Positions 53,410-62,555 of a DNA stretch of 64,000 nucleotides are shown here, in pieces. The notes beneath the pieces were generated by a model. It did no database searches, was not told where the DNA came from, and worked only from the letters and a program-made list of their open reading frames with translations. Within the stretch, counting starts at the first letter, position 1; the number at the start of each line of letters is the position of its first letter. The stretch is from Lysinibacillus piscis (GTDB taxonomy: Bacteria > Bacillota > Bacilli > Bacillales_A > Planococcaceae), in contig NZ_BRZA01000003.1 of the NCBI RefSeq assembly GCF_026012395.1, forward strand, positions 1 to 64,000, given 5' to 3'. The position numbers and the translations under genes were made by a program.

Positions 53410-54225
53410 ATGACGAAACAAATGGACAAAAAGTATATTCCTCTGGCAAGTTACTTTGAAGTAGCTACTCAACCAGAAATTACTTTATCCTTTGAAGAAT
53501 TAGAAAATATTATTGGACAAACATTGCCCAATGCTGCTTATTTGAATAGAAGTTGGTGGAAGAAAACAAAGCCACCATTATCACACTTTTTAGCATGGAC
53601 ACAAGCTGGTTATGCTGTCATTGATGTAACATTGAGTACAAGTGTAACGTTTGCTCGCACAGAGGCCAAGCCTATAGAAATTACTGAAGTCAATAATCAA
53701 AATAATACGAATACAACGGCCTATATTATTCGACCTGCGGAGGCATCTGATGCTCGGGCACTTATACATTTACAAGAGGAAATTTTCCAACAAACCGATT
53801 TTATGTACAGTATGCATAATGAATTAAATTTAACTGTGCAACAGCTTCGAAAGGATTTCACTTATTGGAAAAAATTAAAAAACCGTACGATTTTACTCTG
53901 TATCTTAAATGGACTATTCGTTGGTTATGCTTATATTCATGGCTATAAACATACTAAAACAAAGCATGTAGCCTCTATTTGTTTAGCTGTAACGAGCGAA
54001 TATCAACATAAAGGTATTGGCACTGCCCTTGTACAAGCTGTAGAAGATTGGGCTAAGCAACATAAGATTTCTCGTTTAGAGTTGTCTATCATGGAGCATA
54101 ATGAAAATGCCCTTCATTTAGCTAAAAAGCTAGACTTCCAACAAGAGGGCATTCGCCAAAAAGCTATTCGATTACATGATCGCTATTTAGACGAATATAG
54201 CTTTAGCAAGATTTTATCCGATTAA
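53410..54225 (+). CDS. Fusion of a DUF7662-like domain to a GNAT acetyltransferase
   Basis: 271 residues. Residues about 5-75 resemble the DUF7662 domain (KYIPLASYFE, LSFEELENIIGQTLP, SWWKK, AWTQAGYAVIDV). After an Asn/Thr-rich linker (about 92-102) comes a GNAT domain (AYIIRPAEASDARALIHLQEE; acetyl-CoA loop VTSEYQHKGIGTALVQAVEDWA; HENALHLAKKLDFQQEG). The start ATG 53410 has GGGG 6 bases upstream. The acetylated substrate is unknown; the N-terminal domain may bind nucleic acid or a protein partner, which is speculation. Confidence 0.82.
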   Translation: MTKQMDKKYIPLASYFEVATQPEITLSFEELENIIGQTLPNAAYLNRSWWKKTKPPLSHFLAWTQAGYAVIDVTLSTSVTFARTEAKPIEITEVNNQNNTNTTAYIIRPAEASDARALIHLQEEIFQQTDFMYSMHNELNLTVQQLRKDFTYWKKLKNRTILLCILNGLFVGYAYIHGYKHTKTKHVASICLAVTSEYQHKGIGTALVQAVEDWAKQHKISRLELSIMEHNENALHLAKKLDFQQEGIRQKAIRLHDRYLDEYSFSKILSD

Positions 54226-54246
54226 GTGGCATACTTCAGCATCATG

Positions 54247-54290
54247 AGTAATGAGCCTTTAAGAAAATTTTTCCTTAAAGGCCCATTACC
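54247..54290. terminator. Long hairpin after the acetyltransferase gene
   Basis: GGTAATG..CCTTTAAG type arms (GTAATGAGCCTTTAAG with CTTAAAGGCCCATTAC, one mismatch) enclose GAAAATTTTTC. No T-run follows on the plus strand, so termination may be inefficient or of another type. Confidence 0.55.
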
Positions 54291-54355
54291 ATTCTATTTA
54301 TTGCCATAAAGGATAATTTGATAGCACTTTTGAATGGAGTAATTTGTTGGTGGGT

Positions 54356-55186
54356 TTAGAGGCCATGCTTCTCTCTTGCCGTATTGAAATATAAAATATT
54401 TTGCACTCCTCGTTCATTTGTTTTCTGGTATTGCTCATACTGTACTAGATTATGGTTGATCATTGTATCTAGCAAAGCATTGAAAAATGAAAATAATACC
54501 ACTGGTACACTATGAGAGAGCAATGATTGTGTCATACTAAGTGTAAATAAAACATTGGTATACTCTCGAATAGGCGTTAAAGCAGAGCCACTTAACGCAA
54601 TTATTTTTACCCGTCTTGCCTTTGCATTTTCCACAACTGGCTGCATATCATGGAAAGACGTGTCATAGGCAAATACAATTAACACTGTATTTTCATTCAT
54701 ATTCTTCACTTGCTGCATGCTATCTACTAAATAAACATGAGAGCGCAATGTTTTCAATGTGTACAATAGCCATTGAACCGTTGGCGTGGTCTGATAGGTG
54801 CCTACTATATAAATAGCCTCTGCTTCATGCATCCACTTTGCACTTCTGTGAAATAGCTGTTCATTTATCAGCAACATCGTATTTTGGATATTTTGAATAT
54901 CATGTTGCATCGTCTGTTCCACTGCTGATTGCCTCTCTACTTGCAAAGCAGGCTTTTGTGATAGCAGCATATGACGAATTCCCTCCTGTAACTCTACAAA
55001 ACCAGATAAATCCATTGCATAACAAAAACGAATAACCGTTGATTCGCTCACATTTGCTTGCCTACCAACTTCAGCGGCTCCATTATTTACAATAACGGTT
55101 GGATTATTCAATACAAACTGTGCTACTTTTCGTTGCCCTTTTGATAAATGGACAAACCTTCTTTGTATTTCCTCTTTAATATTCAT
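54356..55186 (-). CDS. RpiR-family transcriptional regulator
   Basis: 276 residues. The N-terminal helix-turn-helix (SKGQRKVAQFVLNNP, AAEVGRQANVSESTVIRFCYAMDLSGF) is at about 14-62. The SIS sugar-phosphate domain (about 115-255: AEAIYIVGTYQTTPTVQWLLY, VLIVFAYDTSFHDMQPVVENAKARRVKIIALSGS) follows. The start is ATG 55186 (AAAGG, spacing 9); the longer frame to 55291 has no ribosome binding site. The usual sugar-phosphate ligand loop (SGxS) is altered to GTYQT, so the effector may not be a sugar phosphate. It lies next to niaP. Confidence 0.85.
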   Translation of the reverse strand: MNIKEEIQRRFVHLSKGQRKVAQFVLNNPTVIVNNGAAEVGRQANVSESTVIRFCYAMDLSGFVELQEGIRHMLLSQKPALQVERQSAVEQTMQHDIQNIQNTMLLINEQLFHRSAKWMHEAEAIYIVGTYQTTPTVQWLLYTLKTLRSHVYLVDSMQQVKNMNENTVLIVFAYDTSFHDMQPVVENAKARRVKIIALSGSALTPIREYTNVLFTLSMTQSLLSHSVPVVLFSFFNALLDTMINHNLVQYEQYQKTNERGVQNILYFNTAREKHGL

Positions 55187-55332
55187 ACGCAACAACCTTT
55201 CTTTCAATGAAATCATCATGGACAGAGATTGTTTCCCCCTGCTTCTGAACACAATTAAAAATACATTACCACGATTATATTCTGAATACAATGATTTTTC
55301 TGAAATAGTAAATTGTAGATGAATTATGAATT

Positions 55333-55408
55333 ATGCCCCAACGCAATTGTGTCTGGAGCGTTTATCTTGATTCGGTGGGCATTGGAACCCCCACTGAATC
55401 AAGATAAA
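55333..55408. repeat. Modular intergenic repeat, copy 4 (box plus hairpin)
   Basis: A box ATGCCCCAACGCAATTGTG (55333-55351) and GTCTGGAGCG directly adjoin the hairpin (55362-55407), with arms TTATCTTGATTCGGTGGG and CCCACTGAATCAAGATAA. The CGCTACGC core is missing. It may terminate niaP on the minus strand. Confidence 0.85.
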
Positions 55409-55458
55409 AAAAGAGGGAAATGAGCGTCTTTTCACCTACTCACCTCCCTCCAATATTA

Positions 55459-56691
55459 TTATTCTAGTTCCGTTTGTTTCGTTTCTTTTCCTAACAACAG
55501 TACACCGATTACGCCAATTATAATGGCACCACAGAAAATAGCAAAGATAGAACCAATCTCGTAGCCAGCAGTCAATAAATACCCAACTAACAACGGCCCA
55601 AAGATACCACCGATTCGACCGACAGCGGCTGCTAATCCTGCTCCTGTACCACGAATAATCGCTGGATATTGCTCAGGCGTATATGCATAAAGCGCTCCCC
55701 ATGCACCTAAGTTAAAGAAAGATAAAAACATACCTGACACTAACAAAACCGTTAATGTTTCAGCATTACCAAAAATAAACGCACTAATCGCTGTCCCTAA
55801 TAAATAAGTAACAAGGACAAATTTACGTCCAAACTTCTCAATAAACCATGCTGCCGTAAAATAGCCTGGTAACTGTGCAAGCGTCATGATTAAAACATAT
55901 TGGAAACTTTTAATTAAGTCAAAGCCTTTGCCAACCATCACACTTGGTAGCCATAAAAACATACCGTAATAAGAAAATACTACTGTAAACCATAGCACCC
56001 ATAACATCAATGTAGAACGTACATATTTTTTTGACCATACATCACGCATATTTTGTAACACACTACGCTTCTTCGCTTCTGCCTTTACCGTAAATTGTGG
56101 TGAATCAGGCAAATGCCAGCGCAAGTAAATTGCATATACCGCTGGAAGTGCCGTTAATATTAACGCTACACGCCAGCCCCATGTTGGAATCACAAAATAT
56201 GAAATGAGTGCTGCTAATAGCCAGCCTACTGCCCAAAAGCTCTCTAATAAAACGACTACTCGACCACGTTCCTTTGCTTCTACACTTTCAGATACAAGTG
56301 TGGAGGCAACAGGTAGCTCGCCACCTAACCCCATTCCCACTAAAAAGCGTAGTGCCATAAAAGCAGTTAGCGTTGTGGTGAATGCAGATAAACCACTAGC
56401 TAGTGAAAACAGTACAAGTGTCCACATAAAAATTTGCTTGCGCCCTACTTTATCAGCCATCACACCAAAAACAAGTGCACCTACAGCCATCCCTATTGAA
56501 TTGATGCTTCCGATCCAGCCTGATTGACTAGGTGTTAACCCCCAATCCACTGCTAATGCTGCAATGACAAATGACAGTATGCCCACATCCATTGCATCAA
56601 AAAGCCAGCCAACTCCAGCTACACCTAATAGCTTATTACGAGAAATAGGTTGCTGTGATTTATTTATTCCTTCATTATTATTTACTATCAT
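55459..56691 (-). CDS. niaP: MFS transporter NiaP-like (niacin uptake)
   Basis: 410 residues, 12 membrane helices. The sequence follows B. subtilis YceI/NiaP closely in my recall: RNKLLGVAGVGWLFDAMDVG, GMGLGGELPVASTLVSE, ESFWAVGWLLAALISYF, PEQYPAIIRGTGAG and the C-terminus GKETKQTELE. NiaP imports nicotinate or nicotinamide for NAD salvage. ATG 56691 was chosen (AGGTGG 5 bases upstream). It is normally controlled by NiaR; no NiaR gene lies here, and the adjacent regulator is RpiR type. Confidence 0.87.
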   Translation of the reverse strand: MIVNNNEGINKSQQPISRNKLLGVAGVGWLFDAMDVGILSFVIAALAVDWGLTPSQSGWIGSINSIGMAVGALVFGVMADKVGRKQIFMWTLVLFSLASGLSAFTTTLTAFMALRFLVGMGLGGELPVASTLVSESVEAKERGRVVVLLESFWAVGWLLAALISYFVIPTWGWRVALILTALPAVYAIYLRWHLPDSPQFTVKAEAKKRSVLQNMRDVWSKKYVRSTLMLWVLWFTVVFSYYGMFLWLPSVMVGKGFDLIKSFQYVLIMTLAQLPGYFTAAWFIEKFGRKFVLVTYLLGTAISAFIFGNAETLTVLLVSGMFLSFFNLGAWGALYAYTPEQYPAIIRGTGAGLAAAVGRIGGIFGPLLVGYLLTAGYEIGSIFAIFCGAIIIGVIGVLLLGKETKQTELE

Positions 56692-56803
56692 CATAACCAC
56701 CTGTCTTTACATATGACTTTACAAAATTACTATACATTTGTTTCAAGAAAGTGACAAGAGAATTTCAAAACACAGAATTGTTTAGACAATTTCCAAAATA
56801 CTA

Positions 56804-56833
56804 TTGAAAATAGAGTGCAATTTGCGTTAAAAT
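56804..56833 (+). promoter_or_regulatory. Sigma-A promoter of thrC-thrB
   Basis: TTGAAA (56804-56809) and TAAAAT (56828-56833) are 18 bases apart. A short inverted repeat TGTTCTT..AAGAACA (about 56853-56871) lies in the leader before the ribosome binding site and could be an operator or RNA hairpin. Confidence 0.65.
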
Positions 56834-56891
56834 GTCTTTTATACAAAAACAACTGTTCTTTCTATAAGAACAAAAGGAGATTATGGTTATT

Positions 56892-57944
56892 ATGTGGAAA
56901 GGCCTTATCCAAGAATATAAACAATTTTTACCTGTAACAGACAATACACCTGAGCTTACATTAAATGAAGGTAATACACCTCTTATACATTTAGTCAATT
57001 TATCAAAAAAACTAGGTATTGAGCTTTACGGCAAAATCGAAGGGGCAAACCCAACTGGCTCTTTTAAAGACCGTGGCATGGTATTTGCTGTGGCAAAAGC
57101 AATTGAAGATGGTAGTAAATGTGTCATTTGTGCATCTACAGGCAATACATCTGCTGCCGCTGCGGCTTATGCAACACGCGCTGGCATTCAATCGATTGTT
57201 GTCATTCCAAAAGGCAAAGTAGCTCTTGGTAAACTGGCTCAAGCAACAATGTATGGTGCAAAAATTATCGAAATCGATGGGAATTTTGATGATGCCTTAA
57301 ATATTGTACGTCAAGTTAGTGAAACAACACCTGTCGCACTTGTGAATTCTGTGAACCCATATCGCATTGAGGGACAAAAAACAGCATCCTTTGAAATTGT
57401 GGATGCATTAGGTGCGGCACCTGACTATTTATGCATCCCTGTTGGTAACGCAGGTAACATTACAGCCTACTGGAAAGGCTTTAAAGAATACAACGAAGCG
57501 AAAGGCTCTGGTCTACCAAAGATGTTTGGCTTTGAAGCTGAGGGTGCAGCAGCCATCGTCAAGGGTGAGCCAATTGCTAATCCAGAAACAGTCGCAACAG
57601 CCATCCGTATTGGTAATCCTGCAAGCTGGAAATTCGCTGAAGCTGCTCGTGATGAATCTGGTGGTATTATCGACTCTGTAACAGATGAAGAAATTTTAGC
57701 GGCTTACAAGCTAATTGCTGGCACTGAAGGTATTTTTGTAGAGCCAGGCTCAGCTGCTTCATTAGCAGGTGTCATTAAATCCGTAGAAAACGGCAAAATT
57801 GCTAAAGGCTCAAAAGTTGTTACTGTATTCACAGGAAATGGCTTAAAAGACCCTGATACAGCAATGGATGTATCGACTGTTGACGTTGTATCATTGAAAA
57901 ATGATGAAGCGGAAATTCGTCAATATATCGAAGGTGTACTATGA
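56892..57944 (+). CDS. thrC: Threonine synthase
   Basis: 350 residues, fold-type II PLP enzyme. The PLP lysine is Lys59 in [26 protein letters not shown] is the phosphate-binding stretch; [15 protein letters not shown] is the PLP glycine loop; the enzyme is the short class. It converts O-phosphohomoserine to threonine. ATG 56892 (MWKG) is preferred because B. subtilis ThrC starts so; ATG 56883 in frame is closer to GGAG (spacing 3). The hom gene is not upstream. Confidence 0.94.
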   Translation: MWKGLIQEYKQFLPVTDNTPELTLNEGNTPLIHLVNLSKKLGIELYGKIEGANPTGSFKDRGMVFAVAKAIEDGSKCVICASTGNTSAAAAAYATRAGIQSIVVIPKGKVALGKLAQATMYGAKIIEIDGNFDDALNIVRQVSETTPVALVNSVNPYRIEGQKTASFEIVDALGAAPDYLCIPVGNAGNITAYWKGFKEYNEAKGSGLPKMFGFEAEGAAAIVKGEPIANPETVATAIRIGNPASWKFAEAARDESGGIIDSVTDEEILAAYKLIAGTEGIFVEPGSAASLAGVIKSVENGKIAKGSKVVTVFTGNGLKDPDTAMDVSTVDVVSLKNDEAEIRQYIEGVL

Positions 57945-58834
57945 GCAACATGTGGCACATCACTGTTCCAGGGAGCACAGCTAACTTAGGCCCTGGCTTT
58001 GATTCCATTGGACTTGGCTTAGCACTTTATCTAAAGCTACAAGTTTCTTTACAGGAACAGTGGGAAATTATCCACCTTGACGATAACGGTCCTAAAAAAT
58101 TCTCTATTGAAGAGCATCTCTTGTATAGTATCGCCAAAAAGGTTGCTGACCAATATGGAAAAGAATTGCCTGCCTGTCGTGTCGAACTAGCAAGTGAGTT
58201 GCCATTAGCACGTGGCTTAGGTAGCAGTGCCGCTGTGATTGTAGCAGGTATCGAACTAGCCAATCAAGTGTGTGCACTAGAGCTGACTGTGCAGGATAAA
58301 CTTAATTTATCCTCTCAAATCGAGGGACATCCTGATAATGCAACAGCTTCTGTTTTAGGTGGTTTAACGATTTCTTCTATGAATGACAATGGCTTTGTGG
58401 ATACACTTCATATTCCAAACATTGATGCTGCCTTTGTCGTCTATATTCCTGCTGTGGAGCTAAAAACAAGTGAGGCTCGCTCTGTGTTACCGGAACAGTT
58501 TGATCGTGTCTATGCTGTCAATGCATCGGCCCATGCTAATATGCTTGCTGCTTCATTGATGGTACATGATTTTGAACGTGCAGGTCGCTATATGGAGGCT
58601 GATTTATTCCATGAGCCTTTCCGTGCACAGTTAATTCCTCAATATGCTGAAATTCGTGCCGCTGCGAAAGCGCACGGTGCATTTGGTACAGCATTAAGTG
58701 GCGCAGGACCAACACTTATTTCGATTGTACCTACAGCGATTGCTGACAGTTTTGTAAAAGCCATGCAGCAACAATTCACGGAACACGATATTATTTTAAC
58801 AACAGCCGCTCAACATGGTATACAAGTCGAATAA
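57941..58834 (+). CDS. thrB: Homoserine kinase
   Basis: 297 residues, GHMP kinase. The motif [18 protein letters not shown] is at the N-terminus; the ATP loop is [16 protein letters not shown] (about 87-102); [12 protein letters not shown] and [10 protein letters not shown] complete the fold. It phosphorylates homoserine, giving the substrate of ThrC. Its ATG overlaps the thrC stop (ATGA), so the genes are coupled. Confidence 0.95.
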   Translation: MSNMWHITVPGSTANLGPGFDSIGLGLALYLKLQVSLQEQWEIIHLDDNGPKKFSIEEHLLYSIAKKVADQYGKELPACRVELASELPLARGLGSSAAVIVAGIELANQVCALELTVQDKLNLSSQIEGHPDNATASVLGGLTISSMNDNGFVDTLHIPNIDAAFVVYIPAVELKTSEARSVLPEQFDRVYAVNASAHANMLAASLMVHDFERAGRYMEADLFHEPFRAQLIPQYAEIRAAAKAHGAFGTALSGAGPTLISIVPTAIADSFVKAMQQQFTEHDIILTTAAQHGIQVE

Positions 58835-58838
58835 ATGC

Positions 58839-58872
58839 TAAAGAGGGTATCGAGAAATCGATACCCTCTTTG
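58839..58872. terminator. Bidirectional terminator after thrB
   Basis: AAAGAGGGTATCGA pairs with TCGATACCCTCTTT around GAAA, 14 perfect pairs, between thrB and the convergent ZIP gene. Confidence 0.9.
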
Positions 58873-58875
58873 AGA

Positions 58876-59685
58876 TTATGCTAATAACACTAAACTAATC
58901 GCCATCACTGCCATACCACCAACTAAGCCGTACATCGATAAATGTGTTTCATCATAGCGCTGTGCAGCTGGTAATAGCTCATCTAATGAAATAAATACCA
59001 TAATGCCTGCCACACCGGCAAATACAATACCAAACATCACATCGGTTAAAAAAGGCATCAGCAATAAAAATGCAACTAATGCTCCTACAGGCTCTGCTAA
59101 ACCAGATAAAAATGATAGCTTAAAAGCCTTTTTACGATTTCCTGTAGCAAAAAAGATAGGTACAGAGACCGCAATGCCCTCAGGAATATTGTGAATCGCT
59201 ACAGCAATAGCTATAGCCACTCCAACACTCGGATCATTAATGGCTGACATAAATGTAGCAATACCTTCGGGGAAATTATGAATAGCGATTGCTAATGCTG
59301 TAAAAACCCCCATCTTCATCATATGTGCCTCATCTACTTGTGGCTTTGTTGCATTAATGTCCTCTACCAATTTCACCTCATGAGGATTGGTCGCTTTTGG
59401 AATGAATTTATCAATTAAAGCGATAAAAAGCATACCACCAAAGAAACCAACAATGGTCATCCAATAACCATTTGTCGTACCTAATGCATTGGTTAAAGCA
59501 TCTTTTGCTTTCACAAAAATTTCAACAAGTGATACATAAATCATCACCCCCGCTGAAAAGCCTAATGCTACTGATAAAAATTTCGTATTTGTACGAGATG
59601 TGAAGAAAGCTATTAAACTACCTACACCTGTTGCAAGCCCAGCAAACAATGTTAAACCTAACGCTAATAATACATTTCCTTCCAT
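58876..59685 (-). CDS. ZIP-family metal transporter ZupT-like
   Basis: 269 residues, eight membrane helices. The metal-binding signatures HNFPEGIATF (TM4) and HNIPEGIAVSVP (TM5) are in place, with SGLAEPVGALVAF next. ZupT proteins import zinc and other divalent metals. The start is ATG 59685 (GGAAG upstream); the TTG at 59691 is less likely. No zinc-responsive operator could be identified upstream. Confidence 0.92.
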   Translation of the reverse strand: MEGNVLLALGLTLFAGLATGVGSLIAFFTSRTNTKFLSVALGFSAGVMIYVSLVEIFVKAKDALTNALGTTNGYWMTIVGFFGGMLFIALIDKFIPKATNPHEVKLVEDINATKPQVDEAHMMKMGVFTALAIAIHNFPEGIATFMSAINDPSVGVAIAIAVAIHNIPEGIAVSVPIFFATGNRKKAFKLSFLSGLAEPVGALVAFLLLMPFLTDVMFGIVFAGVAGIMVFISLDELLPAAQRYDETHLSMYGLVGGMAVMAISLVLLA

Positions 59686-59870
59686 TCGCAACTTCCTTTT
59701 CCCTTTTTCTTATTGTACTCATCTTAACTCAATTGTTTCCTATGAGCAACTATTTTTTATAAGGAAAATATAAATGACACAAACCAAATAATCTATTGCT
59801 ACAAAAAAGAGACTATCAATAGATTTTTGTATGGTGCATCACGTTGGATTTGCCTACAACATCTATATGA

Positions 59871-59909
59871 TAAAAAGCAGTATCCCTTGTACAAACAGGA
59901 TACTGCCTT
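59871..59909 (-). terminator. Terminator of the PAP2 gene
   Basis: On the minus strand AAGGCAGTATCC pairs with GGATACTGCTT (with an extra TGT/ACA pairing in the loop) and is followed by TTTTTATC. Confidence 0.85.
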
Positions 59910-60508
59910 CATTCGTTTTGATACAATTTTTGACGACGTTCATACCATAAAATACAAATGATGAACCATGTATAACCCATACACCAGCCTGCTAATACAT
60001 CTGAAGCAAAATGACGAGCACCCGCTATACGAGATAAGCCGATGAACAAGGTCAGAATGATTGCACCTAGCCAAATTAAATAACGGTGCTTACGATGATT
60101 CTCTGACCAAATGTACGCAAGCGTGAACAAGTATAAAATACTCGTCATTGCATGTCCAGATGGGAAACTAAATGATAATAGCTGTTCTTCAATATCAGGT
60201 CTTGGTCGTTGCACCCATTTTTTCAGGATGTGATTTAATCCATTTCCTGCGGCGAAAGTAAAGATTACCAGTAACATACTTCGATAGTTTTTTACTTTCC
60301 AAGCTAAATACACCATCAGTAACACTGCAATCGTCACAACAAATGCAGGCTCCCCTATATAATGAAATATCTCAATAAAGCGATTACCAAACAGCCAGTT
60401 CGCCATCTTGACATCCAAACTATTTATCACTTCACTTTGATAAGTAAAACGCAATCCAATAAAAATTAGAAACGTTAGGATTGCTAATGGATATGCCCAT
60501 TTCTTCAT
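59909..60508 (-). CDS. PAP2-family membrane phosphatase
   Basis: 199 residues, six membrane helices. The three phosphatase motifs are KKWVQRPRP (about 91-99), FPSGHA (about 114-119) and SRIAGARHFASDVLAG (about 158-173), with catalytic His and Arg residues in place. Family members dephosphorylate undecaprenyl diphosphate or phosphatidate outside the membrane. Candidate undecaprenyl-diphosphatase (BcrC-like), not certain. Confidence 0.88.
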   Translation of the reverse strand: MKKWAYPLAILTFLIFIGLRFTYQSEVINSLDVKMANWLFGNRFIEIFHYIGEPAFVVTIAVLLMVYLAWKVKNYRSMLLVIFTFAAGNGLNHILKKWVQRPRPDIEEQLLSFSFPSGHAMTSILYLFTLAYIWSENHRKHRYLIWLGAIILTLFIGLSRIAGARHFASDVLAGWCMGYTWFIICILWYERRQKLYQNE

Positions 60509-60587
60509 CTATCTCACCTCAAGACTTCTCATGCTATGTTTTCACATCATAACATATTTCTGTCCTATCAGTATGGATAGGAGATGC

Positions 60588-61487
60588 TTATTTTAATAGC
60601 ACTGGATCAAACAGCCAATCCTTTGGACCAAAATTACAATCCTTTTCTCCTCGAACCTCTCGGGAAATATTATTGGCGATAATCAATTCTCTAAATCGCT
60701 TACTAAATAATGTTTTTCTATATACATATTGTCCATCATGGCTCCATTCCGCTGCTAAAAACACATCTCCCTTTAAACGACTTACATCTGATAATTTACA
60801 AATATCAGGTCCTTGAATCACACCATTCAAGCCACAGCTACACGGTGCTTGTTCTGTAGCAAAATGTAATCTGACTCTTCCCGAGCTACGTTTTGGTAGC
60901 CGCTGTGTTGGGATAATTTGATATGCTTTATGCTGCCCTTGCTTTGGACCACAGTGAATGACCTCTAAAAGTTGATATCCTTTGATTTTTTCTTTCTTCA
61001 TCAAGTTGACCAGTTCTTGGGAAGCTACCCAAAAACCGCTCACATGTACAAGGTGTCGATCTTTCATTTGCGTTGTGTCAATCACTAATGGTGATAGTTG
61101 CTTTGTTTTCATCAAACCACAACACTCACAATAAGGGTTTACTGAAAACATTGTTCCTTTGTCCTCTAAAAACATATGCGGTGAGTTGCCTGTAGAGTTT
61201 AATGTAAACAAAGGTGCCTGTTCATATTCACTATCTGAAAAATCAAAGTAAAATCTCTCTCCAATAGAATGAATACCTAATTCATATTGCAATGATTTAT
61301 ATAATGCCGTTACCTTCTCATATGTCACATCTCCATCTAGAGTAAACACAGGATTGAAAGATGCTTTAACATTTCTTCTTTTGATTTCAGATGCGTTCAC
61401 AAAAATACCATAGCGGTTATAAACATTAATGACTTCTTCTTGATTAGATTCATCTACCGAAAACAAATTTTCAAGTTCTACTTTCAA
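60588..61487 (-). CDS. Unknown Cys-rich protein, possibly of the double-CXXCG type
   Basis: 299 residues. I do not recognise it with certainty. A Cys cluster (NPYCECCGLMKT, about 118-129) and a later CSCGLNG (about 216-222) suggest a metal-bound site; the spacing recalls the double-CXXCG family that includes some toxin-immunity proteins (SitI6-like). No signal peptide or membrane segment. The start is TTG 61487, as no ATG with a ribosome binding site fits; AAAGG is 12 bases upstream. No toxin gene is adjacent. Codon use is like its neighbours. Confidence 0.6.
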   Translation of the reverse strand: MKVELENLFSVDESNQEEVINVYNRYGIFVNASEIKRRNVKASFNPVFTLDGDVTYEKVTALYKSLQYELGIHSIGERFYFDFSDSEYEQAPLFTLNSTGNSPHMFLEDKGTMFSVNPYCECCGLMKTKQLSPLVIDTTQMKDRHLVHVSGFWVASQELVNLMKKEKIKGYQLLEVIHCGPKQGQHKAYQIIPTQRLPKRSSGRVRLHFATEQAPCSCGLNGVIQGPDICKLSDVSRLKGDVFLAAEWSHDGQYVYRKTLFSKRFRELIIANNISREVRGEKDCNFGPKDWLFDPVLLK

Positions 61488-61604
61488 TACGCACGCCTAC
61501 CTTTGATTGAGTTTTATCATAAAATTACTTTTATTTAGCACGTTATTTTGAATTGAATAGCACTTCACCGTATTCCTTTGTTAAATTAAGCGTACCAGTA
61601 GTGC

Positions 61605-61710
61605 CACCGTCATTTCAACATTAGGTTTACGCCATTTTTCTGGCGGTTTTCGGTGCAAATATTGGCGTGATATGGCGGTAATCAAAAAACACCGCCATTT
61701 TTTGACGGTG
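61605..61710. other. Structured non-coding element with nested inverted repeats
   Basis: The ends are perfect 8-base inverted repeats (CACCGTCA 61605-61612 and TGACGGTG 61703-61710). Inside are hairpins CGCCA-TTTTTC-TGGCG (61630-61645) and ATGGCGGT-N11-ACCGCCAT (61672-61698). An alternative local hairpin pairs ACACCG with CGGTGT (61688-61712), which competes with the other two. It lies between the unknown gene and the comA-like gene; RNA element, MITE remnant or terminator are all possible. Confidence 0.65.
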
Positions 61711-61825
61711 TTCGATAAAAAATCTAGATATTTAGTATTTGAATTTAGGTATAATACTAATAACTCTACTTCAATATGGATATATTGCATTATTTAGGAT
61801 TTCAAGCACTTTACGTGAAGGTCAA

Positions 61826-62449
61826 TCACAATAAATTCATTTTAGCTGCAAGCTCGACAGCCTCATTTCGAGAATCGACATTTAAAAGTGAAAACAGTTG
61901 TGTTAAATATCTTTCCGTTGTGCGTTGAGAAATGTTCAATTCTAAGGAAATGGCTTTATTTGTATGCCCTTTAGCAATTAATCGCAAAATCCTTTTTTCT
62001 TTTTCGTTTAACTGGATATCCAATTGAGCTTGCTTTAATTTGAATTTATTATCAAGGAAGTTTAAGAAATTTTTTGGTAATACAATCTCACCATTTGCAA
62101 TGGCACGTACCGTTCGCAGGATTTGTTCCCTAGATGCTGTTTTAGCTAAAATCCCCTCTATTTTCCGCTCTAAAATTAATGAATAATAATCCGTAATATC
62201 ATCACCTGTATACAGAATAACCGCTGCATTCGATTGCACAGATTTAATATTGCGTGCCAAACTTATTCCATTTTCTAATGGCATATTAATATCGATTAAG
62301 TAAATATCATATGTCTTTTCTTCTATTCTCTGAATAACATTCAAAGCATCATTCTCTGTTTCTACAATAATATCTTCATTTTCTTGGAATAAGTTTTTTG
62401 TCCCTTCTAGCACAATAGGATGATCGTCCACTATTAGCAATGTAATCAT
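61826..62449 (-). CDS. comA: ComA-like response regulator (NarL/LuxR type)
   Basis: 207 residues. The receiver has Asp8-Asp9, phospho-acceptor Asp53 (YLIDINMP) and the switch lysine in AKTASREQ. The C-terminal LuxR helix-turn-helix (about 145-200) reads NEKEKRILRLIAKGHTNKAISLELNISQRTTERYL. It resembles B. subtilis ComA all along its length (EGTKN near 15-19, ILYTGDD, NGEI, LNVDSRNEAV). ComA controls competence and surfactin genes in Bacillus. ATG 62449 (GGAG upstream) gives the family length. The sensor kinase ComP is not encoded in the window. Confidence 0.88.
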   Translation of the reverse strand: MITLLIVDDHPIVLEGTKNLFQENEDIIVETENDALNVIQRIEEKTYDIYLIDINMPLENGISLARNIKSVQSNAAVILYTGDDITDYYSLILERKIEGILAKTASREQILRTVRAIANGEIVLPKNFLNFLDNKFKLKQAQLDIQLNEKEKRILRLIAKGHTNKAISLELNISQRTTERYLTQLFSLLNVDSRNEAVELAAKMNLL

Positions 62450-62555
62450 ATGTATCACTCCTTTTTTAACTATCATGCTACTATTCTTATACACTAACAA
62501 ATAGAGCATCGAAATGACAACATTAGCTTAAAAATAGTTTAGGACATCTACTCAA

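Noticed and set aside
56703-56891. hom gene or T-box leader ahead of thrC
   Set aside because: No coding frame and no T-box elements; a simple sigma-A promoter is present instead.
61581-61790. 69-codon frame on the minus strand
   Set aside because: It runs through the nested inverted repeats of the structured element and lacks a ribosome binding site.
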